DNA of 33,720 nt from Acinetobacter sp. HR7 (GTDB taxonomy: Bacteria; Pseudomonadota; Gammaproteobacteria; Pseudomonadales; Moraxellaceae). Position numbers and translations under genes: made by a program. The stretch covers positions 1-33,720 of the forward strand of contig NZ_JPQO01000180.1 of assembly GCF_000773685.1 (NCBI RefSeq), in the 5' to 3' direction. Shown in pieces: positions 17,493-27,319 of this stretch (positions are counted from its first letter, which is position 1; each line of letters starts with the position of its first letter). Below the pieces are notes generated by a model that was not told the origin of the DNA, searched no databases, and saw only the letters and a list, made by a program, of their open reading frames with translations.

Positions 17493-17520
17493 GTGACATA
17501 GACAGAACAGGGTGTATAGT
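17493..17520 (+). promoter_or_regulatory. Candidate promoter of the recCBD operon
   Basis: GTGACA (17493-17498) and TATAGT (17515-17520) each match 5 of 6 consensus bases with a 16-bp spacer, 53 bases before recC. A perfect small hairpin CTACA/TGTAG lies just upstream (17473-17486). Confidence 0.55.
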
Positions 17521-17572
17521 AAATAATCTTTATTGTTTTGTAGTGTCGACATTGTCTTAACCCGGGGAACTC

Positions 17573-20500
17573 ATGGCTATTCATGTTATTCAGAGTCAGA
17601 AAATTGATGTGCTTTTGGATAGCATGCTGCTGGTGACCAGCCAGCAGAAAAAGTCACCTTTTCAGGTGCTTGAGCCGCAGCATTTCATTGTGCCGTCCCC
17701 GGCAGTGGAGGCTTGGCTAACCCAGAAAATCGCTGAGAAAAAAGGCATCAGCGCCAATACACAATTTCACCATCGTATCCGTGCCTTTCAATGGACGTCC
17801 TATCAGTGGGTGCTGAACAGCCAAAAAGAGCTGGAACAGGTCCGTGAAGCGAATATTCCACGGATTATCATCAAATGGCGTGCCTTTCAGGCGCTGCGTA
17901 AAACGATTCTTGCAGATGAAATTCCGCTGAAATCCCAGCATCCGCTGTATTCGATTGTGAAGCGGATTTACGACAGTGCTGACCGTCTGGAACAGTCGAA
18001 TGAACGCCTGCTCAAAAAACAGAGCATGCTGTACTGGGTCTGCGAACAGGTGTCGCGCCTGTTTAGCCACTATATGGATTATCGCGGCTATTGCGCACGG
18101 AATTGCCTGCCAAAACAGTGTAGCTGTCCGACCAACTGGCTCAATAACTGGGGACAGAATCTGCCTTTAAATATCGAGCAGATGCTGTATATCCCGAAAG
18201 ATGAAAATGGTCAGGAAATTCCGGTTGCGGACTTTGTCAAAATACAGGCTCGAGAACTGGAAGCTTGGCAGCGCTGGTTGTGGCAGAACGTATTTCAGGA
18301 TGATTACGCCAAGATTCTAGATATTGAAAAGCTGTACTGGGAACGCATCGAAAATCCGGAAACCCGCACACAAGCCTTAAAACAATTGCCATCACAGGTG
18401 GTGGTGTTTACCTTGCTGGAACTGCCACCAGCACAGCTGGATTTTCTGCGCCGTCTGGGGCAACACATCGAGATTTATATTTTCCACTTTAACCCGTCGC
18501 AGGAATACTGGGCGGACAGTGTCGACCCAAGCTGGAAGGCACGTTATGACCTCGGTGTACAGGAACGCTTTATCCGTAAATACGAGCAGTCATGCGGACA
18601 TAAACCGACTGATGAAGAAATTGCGGCATTCTGGAAAAAGTTCCAGCTGAATTTTAATGCCGAAGACCGTGAATCACGGCATCCTTTATTGACCCGTTTT
18701 GGCAAACAGGCACGGGATCACTTCTCGCTATTATCCAAACTGTCTTCGGGGGAAGAAGGGCACTGGGCGGATGCCTTTGTTGATGATTATCAGGAACATC
18801 TGTTAGCCAAAATCCAGTCGGATATTTTATATCTGGTGGAGCCAGAACGGCATACCTACCCGCTCAAACCCGATGATACCTCAGTGCAGATTCATGTTTG
18901 CCATTCTTCACTGCGCCAGCTGGAAGTGCTGCGCGAGCAGATTATTCACTGGCTGGCGCAGGGTACGGAAGAGACGCCACGCCAGCCGAGTGATATTCTG
19001 GTGCTCAGTCCAAACCTGAAAGAACTGGAACCGGCGATTCGCAGTGTCTTTGCCCCACCGCCACGTGAACGGGAAGGCACTAATTCCCGCCTGAGAAAAA
19101 ACAATATCTATCTGCCAATCCAGATTTCTGGGGTATCGCGCCTGGATGTCAGCAATGCCTGGCGAGCGGTATTAGGTCGCATTCAGCTGATGCACCGCCG
19201 CTTTACTATTGAAGATTTTGCCGACTGGCTGAGTCTCAGTGCCACCCAGCAGTACTATGCGCTGGACTATGCTCGGGTGGAACGGATTATCCAGCTGCTC
19301 AGTGATGCCGGTTTCAAGCGTGGACTGGATCAAGAGCACTTACAGCAACAACTCTATGAAGGCGATGAAGATTATCGCTTTACTTTCCGTTTTGCGCTGG
19401 ATCGTCTGGCGCTGGGCATGGCGGTACCGGAACATCAGCTGTTTGAAGATACTCTCAGCTATGCCAAGGTACTCAATAGTGACTTCCCGCTGATCGCCAC
19501 CCTGATCCAGATTTATCAGGATTTCAATGCGCGCCGTAGCTGGCTGAATGCGCATGAGCAGGGGCAGCGTACGCCAGTGAAAACCTGGCTAGAATATCTG
19601 AATCGGGATGTGAATGAATTCCGCAGCCATGGTGTCGAGTCGCTAAAAACCGTCGCAGAAATTATTGAAAAGCAAATGCGGATGCTGACACTGGCGGATT
19701 ACCACGATCAGGATGATCCGAATGCGATTCAGGAACTGGTGGCTTTAAGCCTACCGCTACCATATGTGCTGGAAGAAATCCAGAACAGTCTGGACATGCA
19801 GCTAGATCAGGCCGAGCCGACCGGGCAAATTACCTTTAGCCAGATCGGACAGATTCGTCCGCTGCCGTATAAGCTGGTGGTGATGCTGAATCTGGATACC
19901 GGTAAATTCCCGAGTCGCAATCAGCAGTTGCCATTTGACTTGATGAGCATCCTCAAGCCACAGCTTGGTGATCGCTCCCGTCTGGATGATGATCAGGGAG
20001 CTTTCTTAGATGCTTTGCTATTGGCAGAGGAAAATTTGTGGTTGTTCTATAACGGCTTTGACGTCAATGATGGTGAAGTACGTGATCCATCCACCTCCTT
20101 GCAAGAGCTGATCCAGCATATTGCGCTGATCTGCCAGTCCGAACATCCCGATGCGGATGTCGATGTGATGACGGAAATCAATGGTCTGCCGGTCGCGGCA
20201 CATATCCAGCAGCTCTATCATGTGCATCCTTTACAGCCTTTTGATCCGGTTGGTTTTAGTACGCCAAGAACCCCGCGTTTTCAGGACCAGTGGCATGATG
20301 TGGCAACTTTCCTGTGTAAGGCTGAGGGGCAACGCAGGAGCTGGATTAACACTCATTGTCCACCCGTGCAGCAGGAGCAGATCCGGATTCTGCATGGGGA
20401 TGAATGGATTCGGGATATGACTTTCCCGGCACGTCTGTTCCTGAAAAGTGTCGGTATTTCCAGCGTGAAATATAAAGACCTGCCTGCAGCCCAAGAACCA

Positions 20501-21280
20501 TTATTGCTGGATAAACTGCAGCAGTATCAAGTACGCGATTTCCTGCTACAACAGGAACAGGAAATTGATACCCGGCTGATGCTGGATCGCCTTCCAGTGG
20601 GTAAGACTCAGGAAGCGACCTGGCTGAGCACCCAGCAGGAACAGGAGGTGCTACAGCAACGCCTGCAGCAGCTAGATAAACAGATTACCCGAACCACCCA
20701 ACAGAATTATCGCTATTCATCAGATCTAATTTTGCAGATTACGATACCACAGCCGGCGAATGCGCCGTACTGGTTGAGCATGCAATCGACTTCGGCCTCG
20801 GAACGCCGTCGCGCGCACGTTTGGCTGGAATATCTACTCTGGCTAGCCTACCTAAATGATGACAGCTATACCGCTGAACTGGAGCGGATTGTACTGTTCA
20901 GTAACAAGACGGTGAAATTCAGCAAGGTCACTTCCTCTCAGGCCAAAGAATATTTATCGCACTGGTTTAAGGCCTGGGAAGCAGGGCAGCAGCAACCGGT
21001 AGTATTACCAGCCGAACTGATCCTGAAAAAAGACTGGCAATGGGAAACCAATGAACAGGGCCAGATGATCATCGGCGATCTGGATAAGCTGCTGGCGGCC
21101 TGGAACAACACTTATGAAAGTGCCCGTCCGCTGAGTTCGGATGAATCCTGTGTGCTGCATCAGGACTGGCAGTTTATTTTGCAGGATCAGGAGCCGGATC
21201 AGGCACTGCAGCACAGCCTGCTGAACTTTGCCTATGACCTGTATGCGCCAATTCAACAACATTTAGAGTGGGTAAAATAA
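17573..21280 (+). CDS. recC: RecC subunit of exodeoxyribonuclease V
   Basis: A 1235-residue protein, longer than E. coli RecC (1122). RecC is the scaffold of RecBCD: an inactive helicase-like N-terminal half (to about 780) and a C-terminal inactive nuclease-like domain that scans for Chi. The family start VIQSQKIDVLLDSMLL and the segment PFQVLEPQHFIVPSPAVEAW are typical, as are QIRPLPYKLVVMLNLDTGKF and the PFDLMSILKPQLGDRSRLDD block near 780-800. The start has GGGGAAC upstream. Its TAA directly abuts the recB ATG, implying translational coupling. Codons are CTG- and CAG-rich compared with the neighbouring ribosomal and intergenic DNA. Confidence 0.97.
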   Translation: MAIHVIQSQKIDVLLDSMLLVTSQQKKSPFQVLEPQHFIVPSPAVEAWLTQKIAEKKGISANTQFHHRIRAFQWTSYQWVLNSQKELEQVREANIPRIIIKWRAFQALRKTILADEIPLKSQHPLYSIVKRIYDSADRLEQSNERLLKKQSMLYWVCEQVSRLFSHYMDYRGYCARNCLPKQCSCPTNWLNNWGQNLPLNIEQMLYIPKDENGQEIPVADFVKIQARELEAWQRWLWQNVFQDDYAKILDIEKLYWERIENPETRTQALKQLPSQVVVFTLLELPPAQLDFLRRLGQHIEIYIFHFNPSQEYWADSVDPSWKARYDLGVQERFIRKYEQSCGHKPTDEEIAAFWKKFQLNFNAEDRESRHPLLTRFGKQARDHFSLLSKLSSGEEGHWADAFVDDYQEHLLAKIQSDILYLVEPERHTYPLKPDDTSVQIHVCHSSLRQLEVLREQIIHWLAQGTEETPRQPSDILVLSPNLKELEPAIRSVFAPPPREREGTNSRLRKNNIYLPIQISGVSRLDVSNAWRAVLGRIQLMHRRFTIEDFADWLSLSATQQYYALDYARVERIIQLLSDAGFKRGLDQEHLQQQLYEGDEDYRFTFRFALDRLALGMAVPEHQLFEDTLSYAKVLNSDFPLIATLIQIYQDFNARRSWLNAHEQGQRTPVKTWLEYLNRDVNEFRSHGVESLKTVAEIIEKQMRMLTLADYHDQDDPNAIQELVALSLPLPYVLEEIQNSLDMQLDQAEPTGQITFSQIGQIRPLPYKLVVMLNLDTGKFPSRNQQLPFDLMSILKPQLGDRSRLDDDQGAFLDALLLAEENLWLFYNGFDVNDGEVRDPSTSLQELIQHIALICQSEHPDADVDVMTEINGLPVAAHIQQLYHVHPLQPFDPVGFSTPRTPRFQDQWHDVATFLCKAEGQRRSWINTHCPPVQQEQIRILHGDEWIRDMTFPARLFLKSVGISSVKYKDLPAAQEPLLLDKLQQYQVRDFLLQQEQEIDTRLMLDRLPVGKTQEATWLSTQQEQEVLQQRLQQLDKQITRTTQQNYRYSSDLILQITIPQPANAPYWLSMQSTSASERRRAHVWLEYLLWLAYLNDDSYTAELERIVLFSNKTVKFSKVTSSQAKEYLSHWFKAWEAGQQQPVVLPAELILKKDWQWETNEQGQMIIGDLDKLLAAWNNTYESARPLSSDESCVLHQDWQFILQDQEPDQALQHSLLNFAYDLYAPIQQHLEWVK

Positions 21281-24200
21281 ATGACCATGGCCCCTCAGCA
21301 TTCCAAGATTTCAACCAACCCGATTCAGGACATGACCTTTACTGGTCTGCACTGGATCGAGGCTTCAGCGGGGACGGGCAAGACCTATACCTTGTCCAGC
21401 TTGATGGTGCGAATTTTTCTGGATAAATACTATCCGCATCAGGTGATTGCAACGACCTTTACCCGTAAGGCAACGGCTGAACTGAAAAGTCGGGTACGTG
21501 CCCGTGTGGAAGAAACCTTGCGTTATATCCAGCGCTATCAGCATCTCAATTCGGTGGAAATGGCACAGCAGATTGAGCAGGAATCTGATCCGCTGTTCCA
21601 GAAAGTGTTAAAAGATTATGGCAGCCGCATGGACTATGCCCGCCGCCGTCTTGGGCTGGTGCTGAATCAGCTGGATGAATTGTTTGTTGGCACGCTGGAC
21701 AGCTTTAGCCAGAAACTGCTGCGTGAATTTGCCTTTGAAAGTGGCCGCATTGAACGGGCAGAATTAACCGAAGATCAGGACCTATATATCCAGCAGTTGA
21801 TTCATGATGTGTTACGGGAATGGATCCAGCAGCAGCCACAATATGTCATCAATCAGATGTATCTGCAAAACCAACTGAAAGCCCCGGAACAGTATGTGGG
21901 ACTGGTACGTGATGCACTGAATTTTAGCGCCAATCATTTCCAGCCAGTACAACATGTGGACTGGAACTTGAGCGAACTCGATGCCTGTATCGAGCAGCTG
22001 GTCAGAATTCCTATTGCTGATGTGATGCAAATTAATCAATATTGCCTTGAAAATAAAAAGTCTTTTCATAGTACTTTTTTGAAAAAATTACAGGAGCTCT
22101 GTGAGAATTTTAATGTCTGGACCGAACAGTTAGGTGCCCAAAAGGGCATGAGTTTCTTTGATTCCAATCTAAGCCAGTTGATTTTTAAAATATGTTATTT
22201 ACTGCGAAAAGCTGGCTTGCAGCTAACTACACAACTCTTTAATAAAAGTTATTCGGATGCGGATCGGGCAGCGTTTCTGGCATGTCCATTTTTTCAGGCT
22301 GTTGAAAATTTAATTGCTACAAAATTAAAAGTCGATCAGCAATTCAAACAGCTCACCGCTTATCTGGAATATCACCTGATTCGTAGCGTACAGCATCGAT
22401 TGCCGCAAACCTTGCAGAAGCAGGGCGAAACTACATTCTCCCAGCAGATCCGTACCCTGACTGAAGCTCTGCAAGGCGAACAAGGCCGCCGTTTTGCCCA
22501 GTTTGTGCAGTCACGTTATCCCCTCATTCTGGTCGATGAATTCCAGGACACCAACCAGGATCAGGACGACCTGCTGGCCAGAATCTGGCGTGATGCAGCG
22601 CGAGTACAACTCGGCTGTATGATCATGGTCGGTGACCCGAAACAGGCGATTTACGGATTCCGCGGCGGTGACATGCTGACCTATAACAAGGCGCATGCCG
22701 ATGTGCGATTAAAGCAGGGCCGGGAATATACTCTGACCCAGAACCACCGTTCGGTCAAACCTTTGGTCGAAGTGGTGGATGCGCTGTTCCAGCGGCAGAT
22801 GGATTTTGGTGAAAGCGTCACTTATAGCCTGATTCAGGCCGGTAGCCGTCCGCATCCAGACTTGATTGATTCAGGGCAAAGCAATCCTTATCCATTACGT
22901 TGGATTCAGTTGGGTGAACAGGATCAGGAAGCTGATCAGGTGGCTTGGAAAATCCGTGAATTACTGAATCAGTCCGCCCAGCAGCAACTGTATTTCCAGA
23001 AAGAAGATAGCTCTACTGCACTGACTGAAGATGACATCGCAGTATTGTCCTTTGGACACTATGCGTTGGAACAGGTGAAACAGCGTCTGCAGCGTATGGG
23101 AATAGCCTGCTACAAGGAATCCAAGCAGAGCGTTTTTGCCAGCAGTGTGGCGAAGGATGTCGCCGCGGTGCTGACTGCGATTATGGACCCGTTTAATGAA
23201 GCTAAAGTCCGTCGTGCGTTGGTGACCCGGTTGCTGGGTTTTGATCTGAAAAAACTGCTGGAGCTGCAACAGCAGCCAGTTGGCTTAAGTACCTTTATTG
23301 CCGATTTCGAAGCGATCCGGGAAATGTGGTTTGACAAGGGCTTTCTTAGCGCCTGGAACTATGCCTTAAACCTGTTTGATGTCTGGACCAATCTGGTGGC
23401 GAGCCAGAGCATTGACAATGAACGGGTGGTGGTCAATCTGCGTCATCTGACCGAAATCCTGTCACAGCAAAGTGAATATTATCAGGGTGCACAGAAGTTG
23501 TATCACTGGTATCTGCGCCAGTTGCAGTCGCCATCCGGCAAGGATAGTGAAAAAGAACGTAAGTTGTCTGGCGACCGTGGCGTGCAGCTGCTGACCATTC
23601 ATGCCTCCAAAGGTTTGGAATTTAAAGTCGTGTTCCTGATGGGCGCCGATGCCCCATTTGATGTGAATAAGGGTAACTTGAACTTCTCGCTGGCAGGTCA
23701 TGAGCAGGGAGATATCCTGAACCAGTCACGGGTCATTGCCGTGAACCGTCAGGACTTACATGAACAGGCACAGCTGCAGAATGCTGCACGGAATGCCGCA
23801 GAAAATCACCGGCTCTGGTATGTGGCGCTGACTCGTGCCAGTCACCGGGTCTATGCCATGTTGCAGGACCAGAGTGGACAATCGGATTCCTGTCTGGCCT
23901 ACTGGCGTGGGCAGGGTGATCAGGTGTTCCAGCATCCGCTCAGTTGCGTGGAAAATCCTTTAACAGCTGAACCACCACGTATTGTGGTGCAGCAGGAGAA
24001 AGCTACTCCAGAACTGATCGCGCATCCTCTGCCGGAACAGCAGTTCTATCCACGCACCAAAACCAGCTTTACTGCGCTGTCGCGGCACCAGCTGCATACA
24101 GCAGTGCTACAGGACGATCTGGTCAGTTTACCTGAGCAGGCTGAAAGTGCCGCCGATGAAATCCATCTGGAGGCAGAGGCCGAAGTGCTGCAGCAGTCAC

Positions 24201-25393
24201 TGGACTGGATCAAGCTGAATTTTCCTAAAGGCACCGTCGCTGGAACTTTCCTGCACAGCATTTTTGAGCATCTAGATTTTCAGGACAGCAGTTACTGGAA
24301 TCTGGAAATACGCCGCCGTTTTAAGAACACGGCACCGCATATCTGGACGGAACTGAAAGACCAGTTCCAGCAGGATTTCCAGATTCTGGACAGGTTACAA
24401 GATGCCTTTCAGCAGCATTATCAACAATCTACAATTAACCTAAATACACTGTTTAAGCGGATAGCTGGCAATGCCGGGTTAAAAGCAGAAGCCCTGGCTG
24501 AGACAATCATGCGTGTCATGGCTAGTATTAACTACAAGCTGCTGACCGGGATTCGCTTGCATGACCAGAGTGCTGCTTATCGTGAGACATGGCATAGTTT
24601 CTTCCAGCAGCCCCCGTTAGACGTAAGCCTCTTCCTGCAGTTTATGACCCAATTTGAGCGTTATTTTCTGGAACTAGAAGATGATGCCTTTATTGAACAG
24701 TTTGAACAGGAGCTGGGCAAGCTGCCACGTGCTACATCCAGTCAAACTGTCGATGTTACGGAACTCATACAGCAGTCGGCACAGCTTTTCTTTGAAGAGC
24801 TGAGCGAAGATATCTTGCTGAATCTGATGCATGATTGGGTTGGGGACATCCTGAACACACCGATTCAGAATGATTTCCGCCTCAGCCAGCTGGATCAGCA
24901 AAGTTTCCTGTCAGAATTCCCGTTCTATCTGTCTCTGAGTGACGCACCGCTGCAGATTCGCCAGATTCAGCAGCTGTTTGCCGATTATGGCCTGATCATG
25001 CCGGACTTTAATGAAGCCAAATCGGCACGTTACCTGACTGGCGCGATCGATCTGGTCTATTTTGATGGGCAGCGTTATCACATTGCCGACTACAAGAGTA
25101 ACTATCTTGGGGCCAATCAAGAAGATTATCTGCCGGAAGCGATTCATGACAGCATGACCCATTCCAGCTATTGGTTGCAGGCGGCCTTGTATTTGGTGGC
25201 AATGCATCGCTATTTAAGTGCCAACCTGCAGGACTACGATATCCAGCAGCATCTGGGTGGGGCGACCTATTTGTATCTGCGTGGCATGAATGGACAGGCT
25301 GAACAGGGGCTCTATCACTGGCAACCTGAGATAGCATTTATCCAGAAACTGGATCAAATTCTGGGCTATTATGCGGTGAATAAATCTGCATAA
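21281..25393 (+). CDS. recB: RecB helicase-nuclease subunit of exodeoxyribonuclease V
   Basis: A 1370-residue SF1A 3'-5' helicase with a C-terminal nuclease. Walker A is EASAGTGKTYT with Lys34, Walker B is LVDEFQDTNQDQ with Asp419-Glu420, and later motifs include VGDPKQAIYGFRGGD, LLTIHASKGLEFKVVF and LWYVALTRA. The nuclease active site is intact: Asp1257, Asp1270 and Lys1272 in GAIDLV and IADYKSN, with the same 13- and 2-residue spacing as Asp1067/Asp1080/Lys1082 of E. coli. With RecC and RecD it unwinds and resects double-strand ends, loads RecA after Chi, and degrades foreign linear DNA. ATG 21281 follows recC without a gap. About 300 bp near 22020-22340 are visibly more AT-rich than the rest. 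Confidence 0.98.
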   Translation: MTMAPQHSKISTNPIQDMTFTGLHWIEASAGTGKTYTLSSLMVRIFLDKYYPHQVIATTFTRKATAELKSRVRARVEETLRYIQRYQHLNSVEMAQQIEQESDPLFQKVLKDYGSRMDYARRRLGLVLNQLDELFVGTLDSFSQKLLREFAFESGRIERAELTEDQDLYIQQLIHDVLREWIQQQPQYVINQMYLQNQLKAPEQYVGLVRDALNFSANHFQPVQHVDWNLSELDACIEQLVRIPIADVMQINQYCLENKKSFHSTFLKKLQELCENFNVWTEQLGAQKGMSFFDSNLSQLIFKICYLLRKAGLQLTTQLFNKSYSDADRAAFLACPFFQAVENLIATKLKVDQQFKQLTAYLEYHLIRSVQHRLPQTLQKQGETTFSQQIRTLTEALQGEQGRRFAQFVQSRYPLILVDEFQDTNQDQDDLLARIWRDAARVQLGCMIMVGDPKQAIYGFRGGDMLTYNKAHADVRLKQGREYTLTQNHRSVKPLVEVVDALFQRQMDFGESVTYSLIQAGSRPHPDLIDSGQSNPYPLRWIQLGEQDQEADQVAWKIRELLNQSAQQQLYFQKEDSSTALTEDDIAVLSFGHYALEQVKQRLQRMGIACYKESKQSVFASSVAKDVAAVLTAIMDPFNEAKVRRALVTRLLGFDLKKLLELQQQPVGLSTFIADFEAIREMWFDKGFLSAWNYALNLFDVWTNLVASQSIDNERVVVNLRHLTEILSQQSEYYQGAQKLYHWYLRQLQSPSGKDSEKERKLSGDRGVQLLTIHASKGLEFKVVFLMGADAPFDVNKGNLNFSLAGHEQGDILNQSRVIAVNRQDLHEQAQLQNAARNAAENHRLWYVALTRASHRVYAMLQDQSGQSDSCLAYWRGQGDQVFQHPLSCVENPLTAEPPRIVVQQEKATPELIAHPLPEQQFYPRTKTSFTALSRHQLHTAVLQDDLVSLPEQAESAADEIHLEAEAEVLQQSLDWIKLNFPKGTVAGTFLHSIFEHLDFQDSSYWNLEIRRRFKNTAPHIWTELKDQFQQDFQILDRLQDAFQQHYQQSTINLNTLFKRIAGNAGLKAEALAETIMRVMASINYKLLTGIRLHDQSAAYRETWHSFFQQPPLDVSLFLQFMTQFERYFLELEDDAFIEQFEQELGKLPRATSSQTVDVTELIQQSAQLFFEELSEDILLNLMHDWVGDILNTPIQNDFRLSQLDQQSFLSEFPFYLSLSDAPLQIRQIQQLFADYGLIMPDFNEAKSARYLTGAIDLVYFDGQRYHIADYKSNYLGANQEDYLPEAIHDSMTHSSYWLQAALYLVAMHRYLSANLQDYDIQQHLGGATYLYLRGMNGQAEQGLYHWQPEIAFIQKLDQILGYYAVNKSA

Positions 25394-25433
25394 AATGGCT
25401 AAAATTAAAAATATAGATAACAGAAACAGAAGA

Positions 25434-25448
25434 TTATCCTGTGGATAA
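25434..25448. promoter_or_regulatory. DnaA-box-like site with inverted repeat at the recB-recD junction
   Basis: TGTGGATAA (25440-25448) is the exact complement of the consensus DnaA box TTATCCACA. It is part of the inverted repeat TTATCC-TGT-GGATAA (25434-25448), and a second GGATAACTGTG follows at 25453-25463 just before the likely recD start. The match is certain; binding by DnaA is inference. Confidence 0.45.
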
Positions 25449-25464
25449 CTTTGAGGATAACTGT

Positions 25465-27228
25465 GTGGAAAATAAGCAAAATCACGTGTCACAGCTGGCT
25501 TCGCCCTTGATGCCATGGATCGAGCATTTATGTCAGCCGCCATTTAGCTCGGCCAGCTTCAGTGATGAAGCCAAACTGCTTATGCATGCCGTGCTGGAAG
25601 CCATGCAAAATGGCAACAGCTGTATCGATGCAACAGAAGATCAAGTTACCTTGCTGCACAATCTGGTGCGCCGTGGCGAAACTGATCAGCAAGCGATTGC
25701 ACCTTTTATTTTTCAGGATCAGCAGCTGTACCTGTACCGCTACTGGAAACTGGAACAGGTCGTCGCAGCACATGTAGCACGGATTAAATCTCAGCAGTTA
25801 AAAGCTGTTCCCTTGAGTGAACGGCATCTAAGCCTGCTTTCCGATCCACAGCAGCAGAAAGCACTGGAAATGGTGGCGAGTAAAGGTTTCAGTATTATTA
25901 CTGGTGGGCCGGGCACCGGGAAAACCTATACCTTGGCGCATATCATTACCGTGTTGAATGAAAGTCTGCCCGAGATCCGGATTGCTATGGCCGCACCGAC
26001 CGGGAAGGCGGCACAACGGATGAAAGAAGCGCTGCAAAATGCCTTAAGCAGTCCGGCACTGGCTCAGTTTGATCTGGAAACGCTGAAACAGCTTCAGCCG
26101 GTGACCTTGCACCGACTCTTAGGCCTGGGCACGACTGCACAGCCAAGGTTCCATGCCCGACAACCACTGCCTTATGACGTGATCGTCGTTGATGAAGCTT
26201 CTATGCTTGATTTAAGTCTGTCACAAATGCTGTTGGCTGCAGTACCGGATGGTGCTCGCTTAATCCTACTGGGTGATGCCAACCAGTTAGCTTCTGTGGA
26301 TGTGGGCACGGTATTGGCTGATCTGCAGCTAGTACCAGCTTTGGCCGATAACCGGGTCAATCTGATTACCACGCGTCGCTTTGCTGAAGGGGCCCGCATT
26401 GGCGCACTGGCACATTTTATTCAGGATGCTGATCCTGAGCATGATCTGCTGACCGAGTTTGAACAGCAGATCGTTGTGCCCTCTGAGCTGCATGCGATTG
26501 ACCTACAACAGATCGAAATTGATCATGTACAGCTGCAATACCTGCCTGAAAATATTCTGCTGAATGATGCACAGGCTTATTATGATCAGCTGATGTATGG
26601 CTATCAGGGTTATCTACAGGCACTAAAAGCCGGGAAGGGTGACCAAGACTTTAATGCATTTGTGCAGCAGATCATTCAGCATTTTGATGATTACCGTATT
26701 TTGACCGCGATTCGGCATGGCACTTTTGGCCTGACTAAACTGAATCAGCAGATTGAACAGCTTTTGCTCACCGCGACCGGGCAGGTCAAGCAGGGTGACT
26801 GGTATATCGGGCGTCCGGTGATGATGACCTATAACGATTATCAGCTTGGACTATCCAATGGTGATATCGGCATCTGTTTTCTGCGTGAACATCTGGGGCA
26901 GCGTCGGTTTGAAGTCTATTTCCCGAGCCTGGAAAAATGGGTACTGGCAACACGTTTGCCAAAAAGTATTGAAACGGCATTTGCTTTAACCATTCATAAA
27001 TCCCAGGGTTCGGAATTCCGGCATACTGCTGTGGTGCTGGACCATAAGGCAAGTAATTTGCTGAGTAAAGAACTGATTTATACAGCCATTACCCGTGCGA
27101 AAAAAGTGGTGACATTGCTGGTGGATCGTGAGGCCTTCAAGCAATCCTTAAGCCTAAGAACCACACGTCGCAGTGGATTAAGTCAAAAAATTATTGAACA
27201 GTGTTGTAATCTATCTGGTGAAAATTGA
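25465..27228 (+). CDS. recD: RecD helicase subunit of exodeoxyribonuclease V
   Basis: 587 residues, close to E. coli RecD (608). It is an SF1B 5'-3' helicase: Walker A GGPGTGKTYT with Lys153, then APTGKAAQRM, VDEASMLDLSL (Walker B), LLGDANQLASV, and the late motifs LTIHKSQGSEF and YTAITRAKK. RecD is the fast motor of the complex and keeps its nuclease unrestrained before Chi. I prefer the GTG at 25465 (MENKQNHVSQ) because GAGG lies 8 bases upstream; a GTG at 25441 would add eight residues, and an ATG further in would remove some. It follows recB by 71 bases, so it is probably in the same operon. Confidence 0.96.
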   Translation: MENKQNHVSQLASPLMPWIEHLCQPPFSSASFSDEAKLLMHAVLEAMQNGNSCIDATEDQVTLLHNLVRRGETDQQAIAPFIFQDQQLYLYRYWKLEQVVAAHVARIKSQQLKAVPLSERHLSLLSDPQQQKALEMVASKGFSIITGGPGTGKTYTLAHIITVLNESLPEIRIAMAAPTGKAAQRMKEALQNALSSPALAQFDLETLKQLQPVTLHRLLGLGTTAQPRFHARQPLPYDVIVVDEASMLDLSLSQMLLAAVPDGARLILLGDANQLASVDVGTVLADLQLVPALADNRVNLITTRRFAEGARIGALAHFIQDADPEHDLLTEFEQQIVVPSELHAIDLQQIEIDHVQLQYLPENILLNDAQAYYDQLMYGYQGYLQALKAGKGDQDFNAFVQQIIQHFDDYRILTAIRHGTFGLTKLNQQIEQLLLTATGQVKQGDWYIGRPVMMTYNDYQLGLSNGDIGICFLREHLGQRRFEVYFPSLEKWVLATRLPKSIETAFALTIHKSQGSEFRHTAVVLDHKASNLLSKELIYTAITRAKKVVTLLVDREAFKQSLSLRTTRRSGLSQKIIEQCCNLSGEN

Positions 27229-27235
27229 GCAGCTA

Positions 27236-27255
27236 ATGTAAGCATTTGCTTACAT
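27236..27255. repeat. Perfect palindrome after recD
   Basis: ATGTAAGCA and TGCTTACAT (27236-27244, 27247-27255) flank a TT centre, 8 bases past the recD stop. There is no following T run, so it is not a standard intrinsic terminator. Its ATGTAAG half recurs in the palindrome at 27381-27395. Confidence 0.7.
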
Positions 27256-27319
27256 GGATTCAGGAGATTTGCGGATAGAGCTGCCTGGCAGTTTTTGAGA
27301 AGATGAGCGGCATAAAGAG

